64,000 bases of DNA, from positions 1-64,000 of the forward strand of contig JNEU01001090.1 of the NCBI GenBank assembly GCA_000697475.1, read 5' to 3'. Both the position numbers and the translations under genes were made by a program. The DNA is from Lichtheimia corymbifera B2541. Taxonomy: Eukaryota; Mucoromycota; Mucoromycetes; Mucorales; Lichtheimiaceae. The first letter of the stretch is position 1, and each line of letters starts with the position of its first letter. This document shows, in pieces, positions 48,123-60,382 of this stretch. The notes under the pieces were generated by a model. The model worked only from the letters and a program-made list of their open reading frames with translations, was not told the origin of the DNA and searched no databases.

Positions 48123-48884
48123 TACATCATCGTATGGAGATGCTTTTGTTCTTTTGTCACAGGTCTTAGTTCATGGATTGATAGACGAAAGGCAGGAATG
48201 GTTCTCGGACGCTTGCATTGCAAGATATTAATTCGGGAGTGATGATACCCAACATAGTGCTTGGTTCATTGTAATTTGATTCAATCTGCTCAAGAAAGAA
48301 TGAGCTGTTGTGATACAACAATTCACGAGTACATCAACGTGCCATGCTTACCTATGACAGCTTTCAGCTACGCTAGTTTATACAACATTATATGTAGGGG
48401 CAAGGTATGAAAGGTTCTTATTGGTGGAGGGTGCATGATAGACAATCCCCAAATAGTAAGGTCTGCCTATGATGGTGTGGTTAACAAGCATAAATGATCA
48501 GCGCATCCAAGACTATGAGCGGTAATGATATTGTTTGCCTCTAGGGTTCGTTCTTATATAAGGCTATACATACAAGGTGGATCATGCTGATAGGGTCGTT
48601 GTCATAGGTAAGCATTATGATGTATGTACTTGTGCCACAGAGCTCATCATCTCTCTTACATAGCCGTAATGATTTAAGCTTACAATGGATCAAGCTTCCG
48701 TAACAAGCAGGGTCGTTGGGTACTATTACTATGGGTTTATTAACAATGAAAATACAAGCGTCTATTTAAACATGTATACAATCAGTTATTGGCACTACCC
48801 ATCGTCTAATCAGCATATGAAAAATGAAGCTTTATGTAATGAATGTAAAATGACAGAAGGAACAAGAGCGTCTCGATACAATGA

Positions 48885-50585
48885 TGTGGGTCTAATCCAA
48901 TCTCCCCTTCCGGCCTTCAAATTTCTATCCTTCCTTTCCTTCCAGATGCCAACCAGTGGATCACAAAAGAATCAGCAAGTGTCGTTGTGTCATTGTATTC
49001 TTGGTTGCTGCCGTCATCGCATCTTCATCCATGATTGTAAAAGTAGCTGTTGCATGCACTGACTTGAACGTTGCAATATCATCCATGGTGGTAATCCTCT
49101 CTTGTCAAAGATATAAGCCCTCGTTTCCATGCCATCCAATTCATCCAATCCATCATCATCCTCAGCCGTATCCACATGTTCGTTACTGCTGACGACGAGC
49201 CAAGTAGCCAAAGCAACATTCCAGGTTCCGCATTATTGTACTTGATTGCCTCCATTCATTCATCCATAACCGTTGCGAGTCCAATAAGAAAGAGCCTCTG
49301 TGATCGCTGCTCATATGCTTCCTTTTCCGTCCGAGTGTTGGTCTCTCTTTTTCTTGGTCATTTTCAGTGCAGCTCAACAAGGCGAAGAGTGCTTGTATTG
49401 CGGGATACTTGATAGCTGATATGGTACCATCCATTAGAAGTCGTATGCATCATTGCAAGTTGCCACACGTAAATAAAGCTGCTTTTATACAATGGCTATC
49501 AGTTGTCCACGTGAAGAGGCCGCAAGTAACTTGAGACAATGGAAACCTTGCTAAGGGCAGCTGCTGTTACAGGATGGTTGTGGCAGAGGAGCGTGTTGTA
49601 GTAGTAGAGTGACAAGATTGTGAACGCTGCTTGAGACAATAAAGTCATTGCTAATAGTAACTACTGGAATGAATGCTGTTTCGTTTGATTGTGGCATTGG
49701 AGTGTGCAAGACAGTGTGTGCTTTCAAGAAAGGCGTGTGTTGAAGTGGGGTGCACGCGCCATGAGCTTGCCATTCAGTTCAAGACAATCCGATCAAGATA
49801 TTCGTAGCATTGACATGGTGGATTGGAAGCAAGGCAATCGTTCGCAGGTTGTAGTTGCACTTGAATGGGGGCAACAGTTGAGTTGGGAGGAGGAAGAGGC
49901 AAGATGCCGAAAGTGGAAGAGGTGGAAATTATATAGATCAGACACTGCCATGCACTCTATAAATTACTCCACGACCTTGATTGCCAGTCTCGAACCTCAA
50001 ACTTTCACACATTGTGCTCTAAGTCATGCTGAACAACTTTGTCTTAATAAAGAACCCACACTTCATTTGAAAATCTCGAAAGGGAGAGCATAATGTGGGG
50101 TTTACTATGATGGGCGGAAATTGGGAAAGCGCCGGATTTATGAAAAAGTCAATTAGTATGTAGTTTCTTGGGATTCCCCATCTCGCACTTGAAACTTGGT
50201 CAGAAGGTACTCTCGCACATGCTGATCAACTCCATTCATTTAAAAACCGCATGGTTCATTATGAACATTTTGAATGCGGGCCAGCCCAAATTGAGGGAAA
50301 AGTAGGGTCGGCGCTCCTGTTCCCCGAGATTGCCCATCTCGAACCTGAAACTTTCACACAATACCCTTTCGACCACGCCGAGCAATTTCGTTCCCATAAA
50401 GGCCCGAGAGTTCATTATGAAAACCTTGAATATAGGAGAGACAACGAAGGGATGGTAACATTAAATAAGGTGTACGGCCGCGCGCGTCGATATTGCTCAT
50501 CGGGACGTCGAAACTTGGCCAGGAGGTGCTCTCGGTCATGCTGATCAACATCGTTCTCATAAAGCCTCTACACATCATTATGTAT
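48885..50585. repeat. Right arm of the foldback element
   Basis: Inverted counterpart of the left arm. The module appears as CATGCTGATCAAC (about 50025, 50218, 50537, and a decayed copy near 50371), preceded by GAAACTTTCACACAAT-like text. It has fewer module copies than the left arm, which explains the length difference. Confidence 0.75.
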
Positions 50586-50589
50586 ATTT

Positions 50590-50812
50590 GGAGAAACAGC
50601 CACCTTCATGTTTTACCTATACTGTAAGCGTGATACCATAGGAAAGGTGGTGTTTGTTCATTGTGAAGTAGCTTGACCCTGATAGAGCGGAAGATGCAGA
50701 CGGATTTTTTGTGCAACACAGCTCATTTGCATGATATTTCACAATGAACAAACACCACTTGTCATATAGCATCACGCTTACAGCATATGTAAAACATAAA
50801 GATGCCCACAAC
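50590..50812. repeat. Palindrome 1 (about 75-bp arms) beside the foldback element
   Basis: GTAAGCGTGATACCATA...GTGGTGTTTGTTCATTGTGAA (50625-50670) faces its inverse TTCACAATGAACAAACACCA...GCATCACGCTTAC (about 50732-50780) across a loop of about 60 bp. The arms extend outwards through ATGTTTTAC / GTAAAACAT. Confidence 0.8.
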
Positions 50813-50817
50813 TAAAA

Positions 50818-51110
50818 ATCCCGCAATGAAACGTGGGGTCTTCAATCGAACAAAGTTGCGCGGCGGGGTGAAGCGCACCTTGTGTAGAAGTTTCACGATC
50901 GTCGTGGCCATTCTCAGATTCACCCAATGTCACCACCAGCCAAAGTTGAAAAAAAAATTCAAGAGGTCGACCCCACGATCCACTTTAGCTGGTGGTGACA
51001 TTGCGAAATCTAGGATCGGCGAGTTTGATCGTGAAACTTGCACCCAAGGTGCGCTTCACCACGCCGCGCAACTTTGTCCGATTGAAGACCCCACATTTCA
51101 TTGTAAAGTT
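50818..51110. repeat. Palindrome 2 (about 115-bp arms), carrying the foldback module
   Basis: The left arm starts ATCCCGCAATGAAACGTGGG and includes CGAACAAAGTTGCGCGGCGG and GAAGTTTCACGATCG. The right arm is its inverse, ending CCCCACATTTCATTGTAAAG. The loop is about 50 bp (50943-50992) and contains an A9 run. The arms contain the foldback module (ACAAAGTTG...AGCGCACCTTGTGTAGAAG), so this is a related miniature element. Confidence 0.85.
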
Positions 51111-51175
51111 TAGAGATACAGGTACCTTTATGTTTTTTACATGTGCTGAAAGCATGATGCTAATAGAGCCAAAGA
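51111..51175. repeat. Third, inverted copy of the palindrome-1 outer arm
   Basis: ATACAGGTACCTTTATGTTT and CTGAAAGCATGATGCTAATAG are the inverse of text at about 50760-50812. Palindrome 2 is therefore itself bracketed by inverted copies of one sequence, a nested arrangement. Confidence 0.65.
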
Positions 51176-53308
51176 TGCAGGAGGGGCCCACTGGGGCGGG
51201 GCGTGAATCTGATACAATGCTGTGTGGAGCACAGGCCAGGTTGCACCTGTATATAGCTCACACTAGCTGTAGTAGGATACTACAGCTTGTTACCATGATC
51301 ACCGTAGTATCATAGTTTCCATATCTGATGACAGTCAACAACAAACAAGTGCGGGATATGGTAAAGTCATTCTATATAATTGCTTGCGAGGATCAAGTGA
51401 CATCCAGCTTGTGTGCTTGATACAAGAAACAAGGAGCAGGTGGAGGGTAATGATGAAAAGGTTCCTGAGGATATCGGATCATCCAATCGTACCATAATTG
51501 AAGCTGAGAAAAGGTGCAAGCAAATTGCGATGATGGGTAAAAAGGCTGTGTTGCATTAATGAGCGTATCGTGTGTGTTTGCGGATGGAAGCGTGCGCATA
51601 ATTTAAGGTTCTACAGCCAAGCATTCATTAGTGGGGATATACGTAGAAGGTTTGTTGTCTTGTCAGGGTGCGCACACACGCAAAGCATTGTGATCTACAG
51701 TGCTTTAAACGAAACCTTATATTGTTGTTATGCCTCTCCTAAATCCAAACCTTCCTGCGTTTCGATAAAATGTTATATGTCATCGACGCCATTATTACAA
51801 TCGATCGCACCAACCTTTGTCATCACATGCAAAGGGTCTTTGGGAATAGTGTTACACATTACATGAATGGTTTGAAATTCCCGTTGACATGCAAGCTTCA
51901 AGGCCGATGACTTGGATGTTGCAGATAGTAGCAGGTAATGATATTGTAAGCCTGCTGAACGTGCATTCTAATGCAAAGCGCTGATCCTGATCGCATCTAA
52001 CAGAGAGTATATTCCATTTTTCACCACGGCGTAAAAAAGGAGGATGCAAGCGGGTTGTTTTCTGCCCCTGTGTTTTGTATGTATCATTCAATGTCATGCG
52101 AGTATCATCGTACGCTTAAAACATCTATACGCGTATAGAATTCCATCATCTTGAGTCTTTTAGGGTGCCACATGCGCAAAACCAAATGCATGCAGCTGTA
52201 TGCATCCTTAGCAGTTATTAGGAGTATTGTCCACCATGTATGTTTTACTTGTTTTTTTGTGAGCACTGGGACGAAGAAAAACCCGCACACACATGGTGAT
52301 GTATGTATGCAGTGCATACCCATACAAGGATTAGCTGCTTGTTGTTATTATTAATAAGACTAATACAATCAGTTTGTTTGCTGACATGATCAAAAAAGTA
52401 CAAGACGCTAATTATTGGGCATATGAATGCCGCTGATAGGGTGGTGGTGGTGCATGTTCCGGGAATGTGCATTATGTACAGCAAGGAGGAAAAGCAAGTG
52501 GCCTGCGCGTCGTCCAATGCTGGCGGTATCATAATAATCTTTTACTGCTGCAGTAACATGTTTGCCTTTTCGCGATAGCTATCCGTGCTGACATATCCCC
52601 TCCCACTGCTTGCATTCAAGCCATGATTGACCTGAAATTATAGACACGTGTGAAAGACTTGTTATAGGGTGGTAGTAGAAAATTGATAACATGTTGAAGA
52701 TAGCGTGATTGTCAGTCATGGTAATATGCCAAGCGTTATTTTGTGTATGAGTACGGGCATAATGAAGTAATACGTAAAGAAACACCATATCGGTACAAGA
52801 CCTGCTTGTTAATGAAAGTGCACGGTATGTCAGGCAATAATACCACCGGATGGGAAAGTTTACCTTGCTGCAATGCAATTACCAGGGCTTTTGATCCTAT
52901 CTCTGTAATCTTACCCTTTTAAGATTTTTCTCCACTTTCCACACCAGATTATTGCTTCATGCATGCCTTGCTCTCTCCTAAAAGGTAAATTTTGTTTCCA
53001 ATGCATACGCGACTAAACCCGTTTTACGCCTCTGAGTCCCTCTCCCTCTCTCCCTCTCTCTCCCTTTGTTCTCCCAACAACACCATCCACATGTTACTGA
53101 TGCAGTAACTCTATAGTTTCGGAAGTCGGCTCTATTTAAGGGGATGGTGGATAGGTTTGCATTAGCAGCAGCAACTCTCTCTTTCTCTTTTTTTTTCTTC
53201 CTCTCTCACACTTATTCCTCCTTGTACATTCTCTCTCACTCTATCCATCAGCATCAGCAGTAGCAACAACAAGAACAAGAAGACTATACGCTTTATCCAC
53301 TCATTAGA
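51176..53308. other. Gene-poor region and H+-ATPase promoter
   Basis: About 2.1 kb. The left 1.8 kb has only short ORFs without motifs. The right end is the H+-ATPase promoter: a CT-rich tract (about 53038-53070), a CTATTTAAGG TATA-like element at about 53132, and a CT-rich plus CAGCAG/CAACAA-rich leader. Confidence 0.5.
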
Positions 53309-56300
53309 ATGACTGAGAAACCAACTGAGGAGAATGTAAAGACGCTGACAGTGGAGGAGCTCTATGATAAGGACAAATTTGATCTATCGACCATGGGAAC
53401 GGATGATGTCTTGCAGCTGTTGCAGTAACGTATCGCATTTCTCAAAAGCACCATTTTTCCAAAAGCTGATCCTTTCTTGCATGAACACAGGACACAACCT
53501 GAAGGTCTCACGTCATCTGAAGCGGCACAACGTATCGAAAAGTTTGGTCCCAACAAGCTTGAACAAAAAGAAGTCAATCCGTTCTTGCAATTCCTTGGGT
53601 TCATGTGGAATCCCTTGTCGTGGGTGATGGAAGCAGCAGCCATTGTGTCGATTGCATTGGCGAATGGTGGTGGACGCCCTCCTGATTACCCTGACTTTAT
53701 CGGCATTGTGTTGCTATTGCTTGCCAACTCGTTGATCGGTTTCTATGAGGAGAGACAAGCTGGCAATGCTGTCAAGGCCCTGATGGAATCATTGGCACCG
53801 GAATGCAAGGTCCGACGTGATGGTGAATGGCACAACATGGAAGCTGCAGAGTTGGTACCTGGCGATATTATCAGCATCAAGTTGGGTGATGTCGTTCCTG
53901 CCGATGGTCGTCTCTTAACGGTATGTATCATCGCATACATCTGTTCCATGTAGTAGACTCATCATTTGTTACTTTTAATAGGCTCATGGACAAGTCTCTA
54001 TTGATCAAGCTGCTCTCACTGGTGAATCTCTTCCCGTTGGCAAGGAAGCTGGTGATGAAATCTTTTCAGGATCCACAGTCAAGCAGGGTGAAGCCGAAGC
54101 CATTGTTATTGGTACTGGTCTCAACACGTTCTTTGGAAGAGCTGCTAAGCTTGTGGGTGATGCGGGCGATGACATTGGCCATTTACAAACCATCCTTGCC
54201 AAGATTGGTAACTTTTGCCTTGTATCCATTGGTATCTTTGTCGTGGTTGAAATCCTTGTGATGTATGCTGCCTTCCGTTACGACTATCGACGTGGTATTG
54301 ATAACTTGCTGGTGTTGCTTATTGGTGGTATCCCCATTGCAATGTAAGGAGATTCATGCACCTTTTTTGCTGGTCATCATGATGCTAACCTTCTATGGTA
54401 TAGGCCAACTGTATTATCTGTCACCCTGGCTATTGGCGCCAAGCAATTGGCTGAACACAAGGCGATCGTCACTCGCATCACCGCCATCGAAGAAATGGCA
54501 GCCGTTACCATTCTATGTTCTGACAAGACCGGTACACTTACGCTCAACAAGCTCATTGTCGACAAGCCTACAATCAAGACCTATGCTGAATTTGATGGGG
54601 ATGATATCATTCGGTTGTCAGCCTATGCCTCGCGTACCGAGAATCAAGATGCGATCGATTTTTGCATTGTCAACTCACTCCCTGATCCTGCATTGGCTCG
54701 TAACGGTATCGAAGAACTCGAATTCAAGCCTTTCAATCCTGTTGTCAAACGTACCGAGATCACATATCGACGCGTGGAGGACGGTGCAGTGTTACGAGTA
54801 ACCAAGGGCATGTCACACACCATTCTTGATTTGTGCACTCGTGATAAGACTGAAGAGCAGATCAAAGCACTCAATGAAGGCGTTGATGAATTTGCTCGTC
54901 GTGGTCTTCGTGCATTGGCTGTGGCAGTGGATGAAGTACCTTCAAAGCATGTTGAAGGTGAAGGCTTGGGTTTCCGTCTGGTTGGCTTACTACCCATTTA
55001 TGATCCACCTCGTTCGGATACAAAAGAAACCATTGATCGCTCAATCGCTCTTGGCGTACAAGTGAAGATGATTACGGGTGATCAGCTTGCCATTGCCAAG
55101 GAAACAGGACGTCGTTTAGGCATGGGTGACAACATGTTCTTATCCAAGGCACTCAAAGATGGCCCACCTGCAGGATCAGGCTACCAAAGCATTGATGACA
55201 TGGTGTTACAAGCAGATGGCTTTGCTGGTGTCTATCCAGAGCACAAGTATGAGATTGTTGAACGATTGCAAGCCATGGGTCACATGACAGCTATGACAGG
55301 TGATGGCGTCAATGATGCACCTGCTCTTTCCAAGGCCAATGTGGGTGTTGCTGTAGCTGATGCTTCTGATGCTGCACGTTCCGCTGCCGATATTGTATTG
55401 ACCGAGCCTGGTTTATCCGTGATTGTTGAAGCCATTATCGGTTCACGCCAAATTTTCCAACGTATGCGAAATTACGCCATTTATGCATGCTCCATCACTA
55501 TTCGTGTGGTCGTTGGATTTGCGGTCTTGTGTTTTGCCTTTGAGCATGACTTTCCTCCTTTCCCGGTGCTGATTATCGCAGTGCTCAACGATGGTACTAT
55601 TATGACCATTTCCACCGATCGTGTCAAGCCTTCACCTTATCCAGATCAATGGAATTTACGCGAGATCTTTACTTATGCCGTTATCTATGGATTGTATCAA
55701 GCAGCATCCACGCTTGTCTTTGCAGCGGTCATTTATCACACCACCTTCTTCCACGACAAGTTTGGTGTTGAACTACCAGCAGATCGTAACGACCATGTTT
55801 ATCACTCGATCATTTATTTACAAGTATCTGTCATGTCACAAGCATTGATCTTTATTACTCGATCACGAAGCTGGTTCTTTATGGAGCGTCCTTCAGTCTA
55901 CCTGATGTGTGCCTTTGTTGTTGCCCAATTGGTTGCCACTTTTATTGCCGTATATGCTAACTGGGGCTTCACATACATGCGTGGCTGTGGATGGGATTGG
56001 GCTGGTATTGTATGGATTTGGAATATCTGCTGGTTCTTGCCCATGGACTTTTGCAAATTTGCCATGCAATTTTTGTTTACGCCAAAGAACACGCTTGCAG
56101 AAAGCAAGACACCCATGGCTGGTGGCCTTGATTCACGTCGTGCATCCATCATTTCAACTACGTCATCAGCTCGTTACTATGCCAATCGCACTCGATCACT
56201 GCGATCCCTTGAACAACCTCGGAACTTTGGCAAGCGTCTTTTGAACATGAATAAGAAGATGAGCATGGATAAAAAGGAAATGCATCGCTTCTCACTTGTT

Positions 56301-56429
56301 CAGGTAAGCTTCACATACCCCATGTATATTTGATCGTCATGATAACTCATGCACATGCTTCTTTAGGCAAACCAAGCAGCCCAAGTACTTGGTAGCGGTA
56401 GTGGTAGCAGCAACAACAACCGGTATTAG
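53309..56429 (+). CDS. PMA1: Plasma-membrane H+-ATPase (P-type, IIIA)
   Basis: Five exons: 53309-53424, 53491-53920, 53982-54343, 54404-56303, 56367-56429; 956 aa. Motifs in order: [20 protein letters not shown] at the N-terminus, the actuator loop [10 protein letters not shown], and the phosphorylation site [12 protein letters not shown] (D343). ATP-domain blocks include [20 protein letters not shown] and the hinge [15 protein letters not shown]. Membrane segments and the conserved [19 protein letters not shown] of fungal proton pumps follow. The enzyme expels protons at the cost of ATP and sets the plasma-membrane potential. The C-terminus, with Arg/Ser clusters ([18 protein letters not shown]), probably acts as an autoinhibitory, phosphorylated tail. 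The final exon encodes a Ser/Gly/Asn tail ending NNNRY. Confidence 0.96.
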
Positions 56430-57408
56430 ATATATCCAACATGTGATTTGTAATTGTAAACCCGCATTGTATTATCATACATTTACTTTTCGTTTGATCG
56501 AATATACAAGTTTTAGTCGATGTTTTTGCAACTAAGTATCTCCTCCCGATTTCTATATTTCTGCAGTCATTCAATATTCAGTACAATATTTATGCGTAAT
56601 GTGGAACATGAAAAAGTACTACGTTGTGTTACATGCCAGTTGTCGGGATTGCCGTTGTAAAAAGCTGCACGAAAGCTTGTTTAAACATAGAAACGGGACA
56701 GTATAAGGTAAGGGCGGGTTAATCGCCATGGGCGCACTGTCACCGTGCAGTGTGTTTCACAAACCTTTTTTTGATCCGATTACGGTTACTGTGTCTTTTG
56801 TGTGCAACGCTTGTGCAAAAAGAGGTCCCTAAATTACTTTTACAACATTTGGTAAATGAACATCATGTTAAAGTAAGCATGTCCTTTATTTAGCATGTCT
56901 AGAGGATGAATGAGAAGGAGGATGAACGACATGTACATTCACATAGTAATAATAAGCTCTTTCCTAGAAGGAAAAAGAACAACATAATTGAAATAATGCA
57001 CTAGATGATTGTTTTCTTTCTTTTTTTTTTTATCAAAACTATTGACAAAGAGGAGTGAGGGAAGGAGAACCAACACTAGTCAGGGTGGTTTGTATACACA
57101 TTAGGGCAGGTATCATATATAAAAAACTCCGGCAAGTGCAAATGAGACGGCAATGAGACAAGGGATGTGACGTTTACGAGTGAAGAGAAGAGGTGAAAAG
57201 GGGGGCTGGGCTGTGGTCTTGGCATAGGTGGAAAAATATATGTATAAGAACAACGAGAAAAGAACAATAGCGAGAGAGAGAGAGAGAGGTTTGGAATGAG
57301 TAGGATGAAAAAAAGAGATAGAGAATATGTGAATAAGAATGGCATTGAGAGATGATGATATGTATAAATGTGGATAAGAATAATGGAAGAAAGGGTAGCG
57401 CAGCATCA
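56430..57408. other. Intergenic between convergent genes
   Basis: About 980 bp of 3' flanks. A GA microsatellite lies at about 57271-57288 and a T-rich run near 57017-57032. No gene is seen. Confidence 0.5.
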
Positions 57409-58578
57409 TTAGCATGATGATGATGATGGCTGGTGGTGAGGAGAAGATGCTAATGAAGATGCTGGGGTGGGAGGTTGATGGTGGTGGTGTGCTAATTGTT
57501 CTTCACCAGAGAGCATGGATCGTAAAAGAGCACATCGTCGTTCGAGAATCACGAGGAAACTTTGCATTTGCTCAGGATTCATACGATCCAAGAGCTCTCT
57601 GAATCGTGAATCGCTGTTGTCATCATCATCCTCTGAAGGCAAAAGTGGGCGACGTCGTTTGCATTGTTGTTGCTGCTGTTGTTGTTGCATCGCATCCAAA
57701 GGTCGGCTCTTGTTGTGATGTTTCTGGTAGAGACCACAGGCATTGCAAACAGATTCGCCTAGCTCATTTTTCCGCCAAAGAGGTGTGGTCGTCTGATAGC
57801 AATTGGCACATTGTTGATTATTCTCCTGCTGTAAGAACTTTTGTAAAAGGCCAAAGTCATTGTCATCTTGCTTTTTGTGCATGTTGGCATCAGCATGGGA
57901 ACGTTTCTTGGATCCTGTGGAAGAAGCTGCTGCAGATGATGACGACTGCTTTTGACGGATATGCAGTGGACGATGATTACCATATTGCTTGTAATAGAGA
58001 CCACAAGCGTTGCACAATGAATGAGCACGGTCGGGTGTGCGACGCCACAAAGGAGTTTTCGTGACATGGCAGTTGTAGCATTCAAGCTGTCGTGGTGTGC
58101 GTGAATTCTTTGGTTTCTCCTGTTGTTGGTGTTGTTGTTGTTGAGTAGGGATATTAGGTGTAGTGGCGCTTGATGCCAATGGTGGAGGGGTTGATTCAAA
58201 GGTGGAAGGGGTAGTGTTGATAGCAGTAGACGACGGAGGTAACAGTGGCGGTGTGGCAGGTACCATCATTGCCATATCGTCAAAATACGGCGTTGTCGAC
58301 ATGGATTGGGCAACAACAGGTGAATGTGTAAGCTGCTCCTCAGTTGGCTGGTAAAGTGCAGTGATCGACTGCAACACAGACATGGGCAAATTTTGGAACG
58401 CATTTGGGTCGAAAAACATTGACGTGTTAGGGCTACCGCTGTCAATGGATGAGGCGTTTGATGATGTAGGTGAAGGAAAACTGAATGTTTGTGTACAATC
58501 TTCAGACGGCGAAGGCAACTGGTGTTGCAATAGACTCATCTTGTCTGCATGCACATAATCGACAGGTGTTGTAGACAT
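57409..58578 (-). CDS. GATA transcription factor with two zinc fingers
   Basis: Single exon, 389 aa from the ATG at 58578. Finger 1 is C167-X2-C170-X18-C189-X2-C192 ([20 protein letters not shown]). Finger 2 is C257-X2-C260-X17-C278-X2-C281 ([20 protein letters not shown]). Finger 1 thus has the 18-residue loop and finger 2 the 17-residue loop typical of AreA-type fungal factors. There are Pro/Ser/Thr-rich, polyGln and acidic tracts, and a C-terminal [20 protein letters not shown] helix. An upstream in-frame ATG at 58842 is rejected because a TATATAAAGG box at about 58693-58684 lies between it and this start. Expected role: nuclear DNA binding at GATA sites. Which pathway (nitrogen, iron or other) is not evident; there is no Cys-rich iron-sensor region between the fingers. 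Confidence 0.9.
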   Translation of the reverse strand: MSTTPVDYVHADKMSLLQHQLPSPSEDCTQTFSFPSPTSSNASSIDSGSPNTSMFFDPNAFQNLPMSVLQSITALYQPTEEQLTHSPVVAQSMSTTPYFDDMAMMVPATPPLLPPSSTAINTTPSTFESTPPPLASSATTPNIPTQQQQHQQQEKPKNSRTPRQLECYNCHVTKTPLWRRTPDRAHSLCNACGLYYKQYGNHRPLHIRQKQSSSSAAASSTGSKKRSHADANMHKKQDDNDFGLLQKFLQQENNQQCANCYQTTTPLWRKNELGESVCNACGLYQKHHNKSRPLDAMQQQQQQQQCKRRRPLLPSEDDDDNSDSRFRELLDRMNPEQMQSFLVILERRCALLRSMLSGEEQLAHHHHQPPTPASSLASSPHHQPSSSSC

Positions 58579-58842
58579 TGTGTATATGTGTGTGTGTGGA
58601 GAGAGAGAGAGAGGAAACAAGGAAAAGTGAGAAAAGAAAGTCGTCCAAAAGAGAAACTGTGAAAAGGGATGCAAACTCGGCTCCTTTATATAAACGATGG
58701 CGAGGCAACCATTAGAGGATAAACACAGTAGCAGCACAGGCAAATGCACGCAACATAAACACACTGGAACTGATTTCCATAATGAGTCAAGCTCTCGCAT
58801 CCCCAATAAAGAAGGTTGCGAAAAGAAATCGGGTCTTGTCAA
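58579..58842 (-). promoter_or_regulatory. Core promoter and leader of the two-finger GATA gene
   Basis: A TATATAAAGG element on minus at about 58693-58684 lies about 106 bp upstream of the start. The leader is CT/CA-rich on the coding strand (CTCTCTCTCTCTCC, then CACACACACA). Confidence 0.65.
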
Positions 58843-60382
58843 TCTGGCCTTTTCCCTGCAAGAGTAAAATGGACATCATCTCGATTCTAGTGCTTGTTTT
58901 CCCCCTTTTCACTCCTCTATAGCAACCCCTTTCTTACCTGCAGCAATAGTCAAAATAGAAAAAAGAGTGAAAAAGTCTGTCTGTAATAAACAACTGCCCT
59001 CGACTCCTTTGCCGAATGCAAATCATGAGGCATAAAGTAAAAAAATATAGCGTGTGTATAAATTATCCACGCGGCAAAAAGTTGTGGTACACCCTAAACA
59101 ATGCCTTTTTGCTTGTGCACGCATACATGCGCACACATATTCACTCAGCAAAAAGACTGTTGCCTGGGATTAAGATAAAAAGAATCTTATCGAGCCAATC
59201 ATTCTCATTGCAGTAATCGAGCCCCAAAGTGTTCAAGGCGGTGTTCAGCTTGCCATCTTTGTCCGATCGTCCAATCCTCCTCATCTCATTGGCTCGAGAT
59301 TATAGCCATCCCTTGGTTGATATAACATCTTTATAAAAAGAATTGTAAAGAAAAACCAAAGCACCTTCCTCCAATAGCAATGCACACCTGCTTCCCTTAC
59401 TCTCCCTCTTCCGATGTTGCTTGTTTCACCCCGACAACGGCACACAGGACATAACAGGTGAATGTACCGTGCTGTTGTTGGATGGATGCCTAATGATTGG
59501 TCACACACAGCCACCATTGCAGCAGCAAGGGCAATGATAAAGGTTGTAAAGGGGAGGATGATGAGTGGGGCGTTTTAGGGCTCCCTCATTCTATTCCCCT
59601 CTCGGGTCGGGCTTAATGTACAATAAAAGCGTATATATATATTTTGCTTTACAATAAAAAACAAGCAGCAGCCAACAATGGGTCACCCCGCTTGCACCCG
59701 CCCTCCCGCCCCACACAAAGCACCACGAATGTTACTATGGTGACCAAACTTTAATTTGTTTATTTGTGGGTCAAATGACTGATGATCCCCCTCTCGTTCC
59801 CATTTTCCCGGCTCTTTACATTATACAATAGCATTATTTATATTGTCCTAATTCATGCTTTTTCTTTTTGTTCTGCTTCATATCCCCCATTTGCAAATCA
59901 TATTGCTCCCCTGAAACACTTGTCCTAGCAACTGGATCTGCTCCATTACGCGTTTTGGATGTATTTTCCATGTTCCTTCTCACCCCTCCACAAAGTGATC
60001 GGCATTCTCCATAAAAAACATTGGCATGTTTTATAATGCGATTTGACGGTGTAAATAATGCCGCTTATCATGCTCTCTTTCTCCGATGATGCTTGCTGTG
60101 TACCTATTTCCTTTCCATTCACGTTTCATCAGCCCATATGCAACAAAGCACCCCGCTGCATCCATTGACACGCATGTAATGCAATAACAAAGATATATGC
60201 AACCAATACTATTTGACGTGTGCATATCTCACGTTTCAACAGGACCATGTCAATCAATCGTATATAAAAGTTATATATCTTGTAACAGCAACAACAACCA
60301 CTTTGAGTGCATGTTTATTTGTTCTTCTTGGATGTGGTGTAAGAATTCTTGCATGAAGCTCAGAAAATTCCGTGACGTGCGC
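58843..60382. other. Long intergenic region upstream of the GATA gene
   Basis: About 1.54 kb. A TATATATATA tract lies near 59632-59641. Several short ORFs are present without motifs. Probably an extended regulator promoter plus the CHL1 3' flank. No gene is called. Confidence 0.5.

Larger units (their letters stand above)
45941..50590. mobile_element. Foldback-like element: long inverted repeats built from a recurring module
   Basis: The left part reappears inverted on the right in matching order. The outer end GGCCTTATGAGAACAAGTTGA (45954-45974) pairs with the reverse complement of the 50540-50570 region (GGCTTTATGAGAACGATGTTG). The middle blocks around 47580-47720 pair with 49125-49255, and the inner block 48034-48122 pairs with 48885-48970. 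Left arm about 2.2 kb, right arm about 1.7 kb, central loop about 0.76 kb. No transposase frame is visible, so it would be non-autonomous. Arms are diverged by substitutions and indels. Target-site duplications could not be assigned. Confidence 0.75.

Noticed and set aside
45941..50590. CRISPR-like array from regularly repeated TTGATCAGCATG modules
   Set aside because: The genome is eukaryotic, spacing is irregular, repeats are degenerate and arranged as inverted arms.
51570..51866. 98-codon ORF in the region before the H+-ATPase
   Set aside because: No motif, no codon bias, and no splice continuation on either side.
58579..58842. Upstream in-frame start for the two-finger GATA gene
   Set aside because: A TATA box at about 58684-58693 lies inside that extension, and the extra residues look like translated leader.
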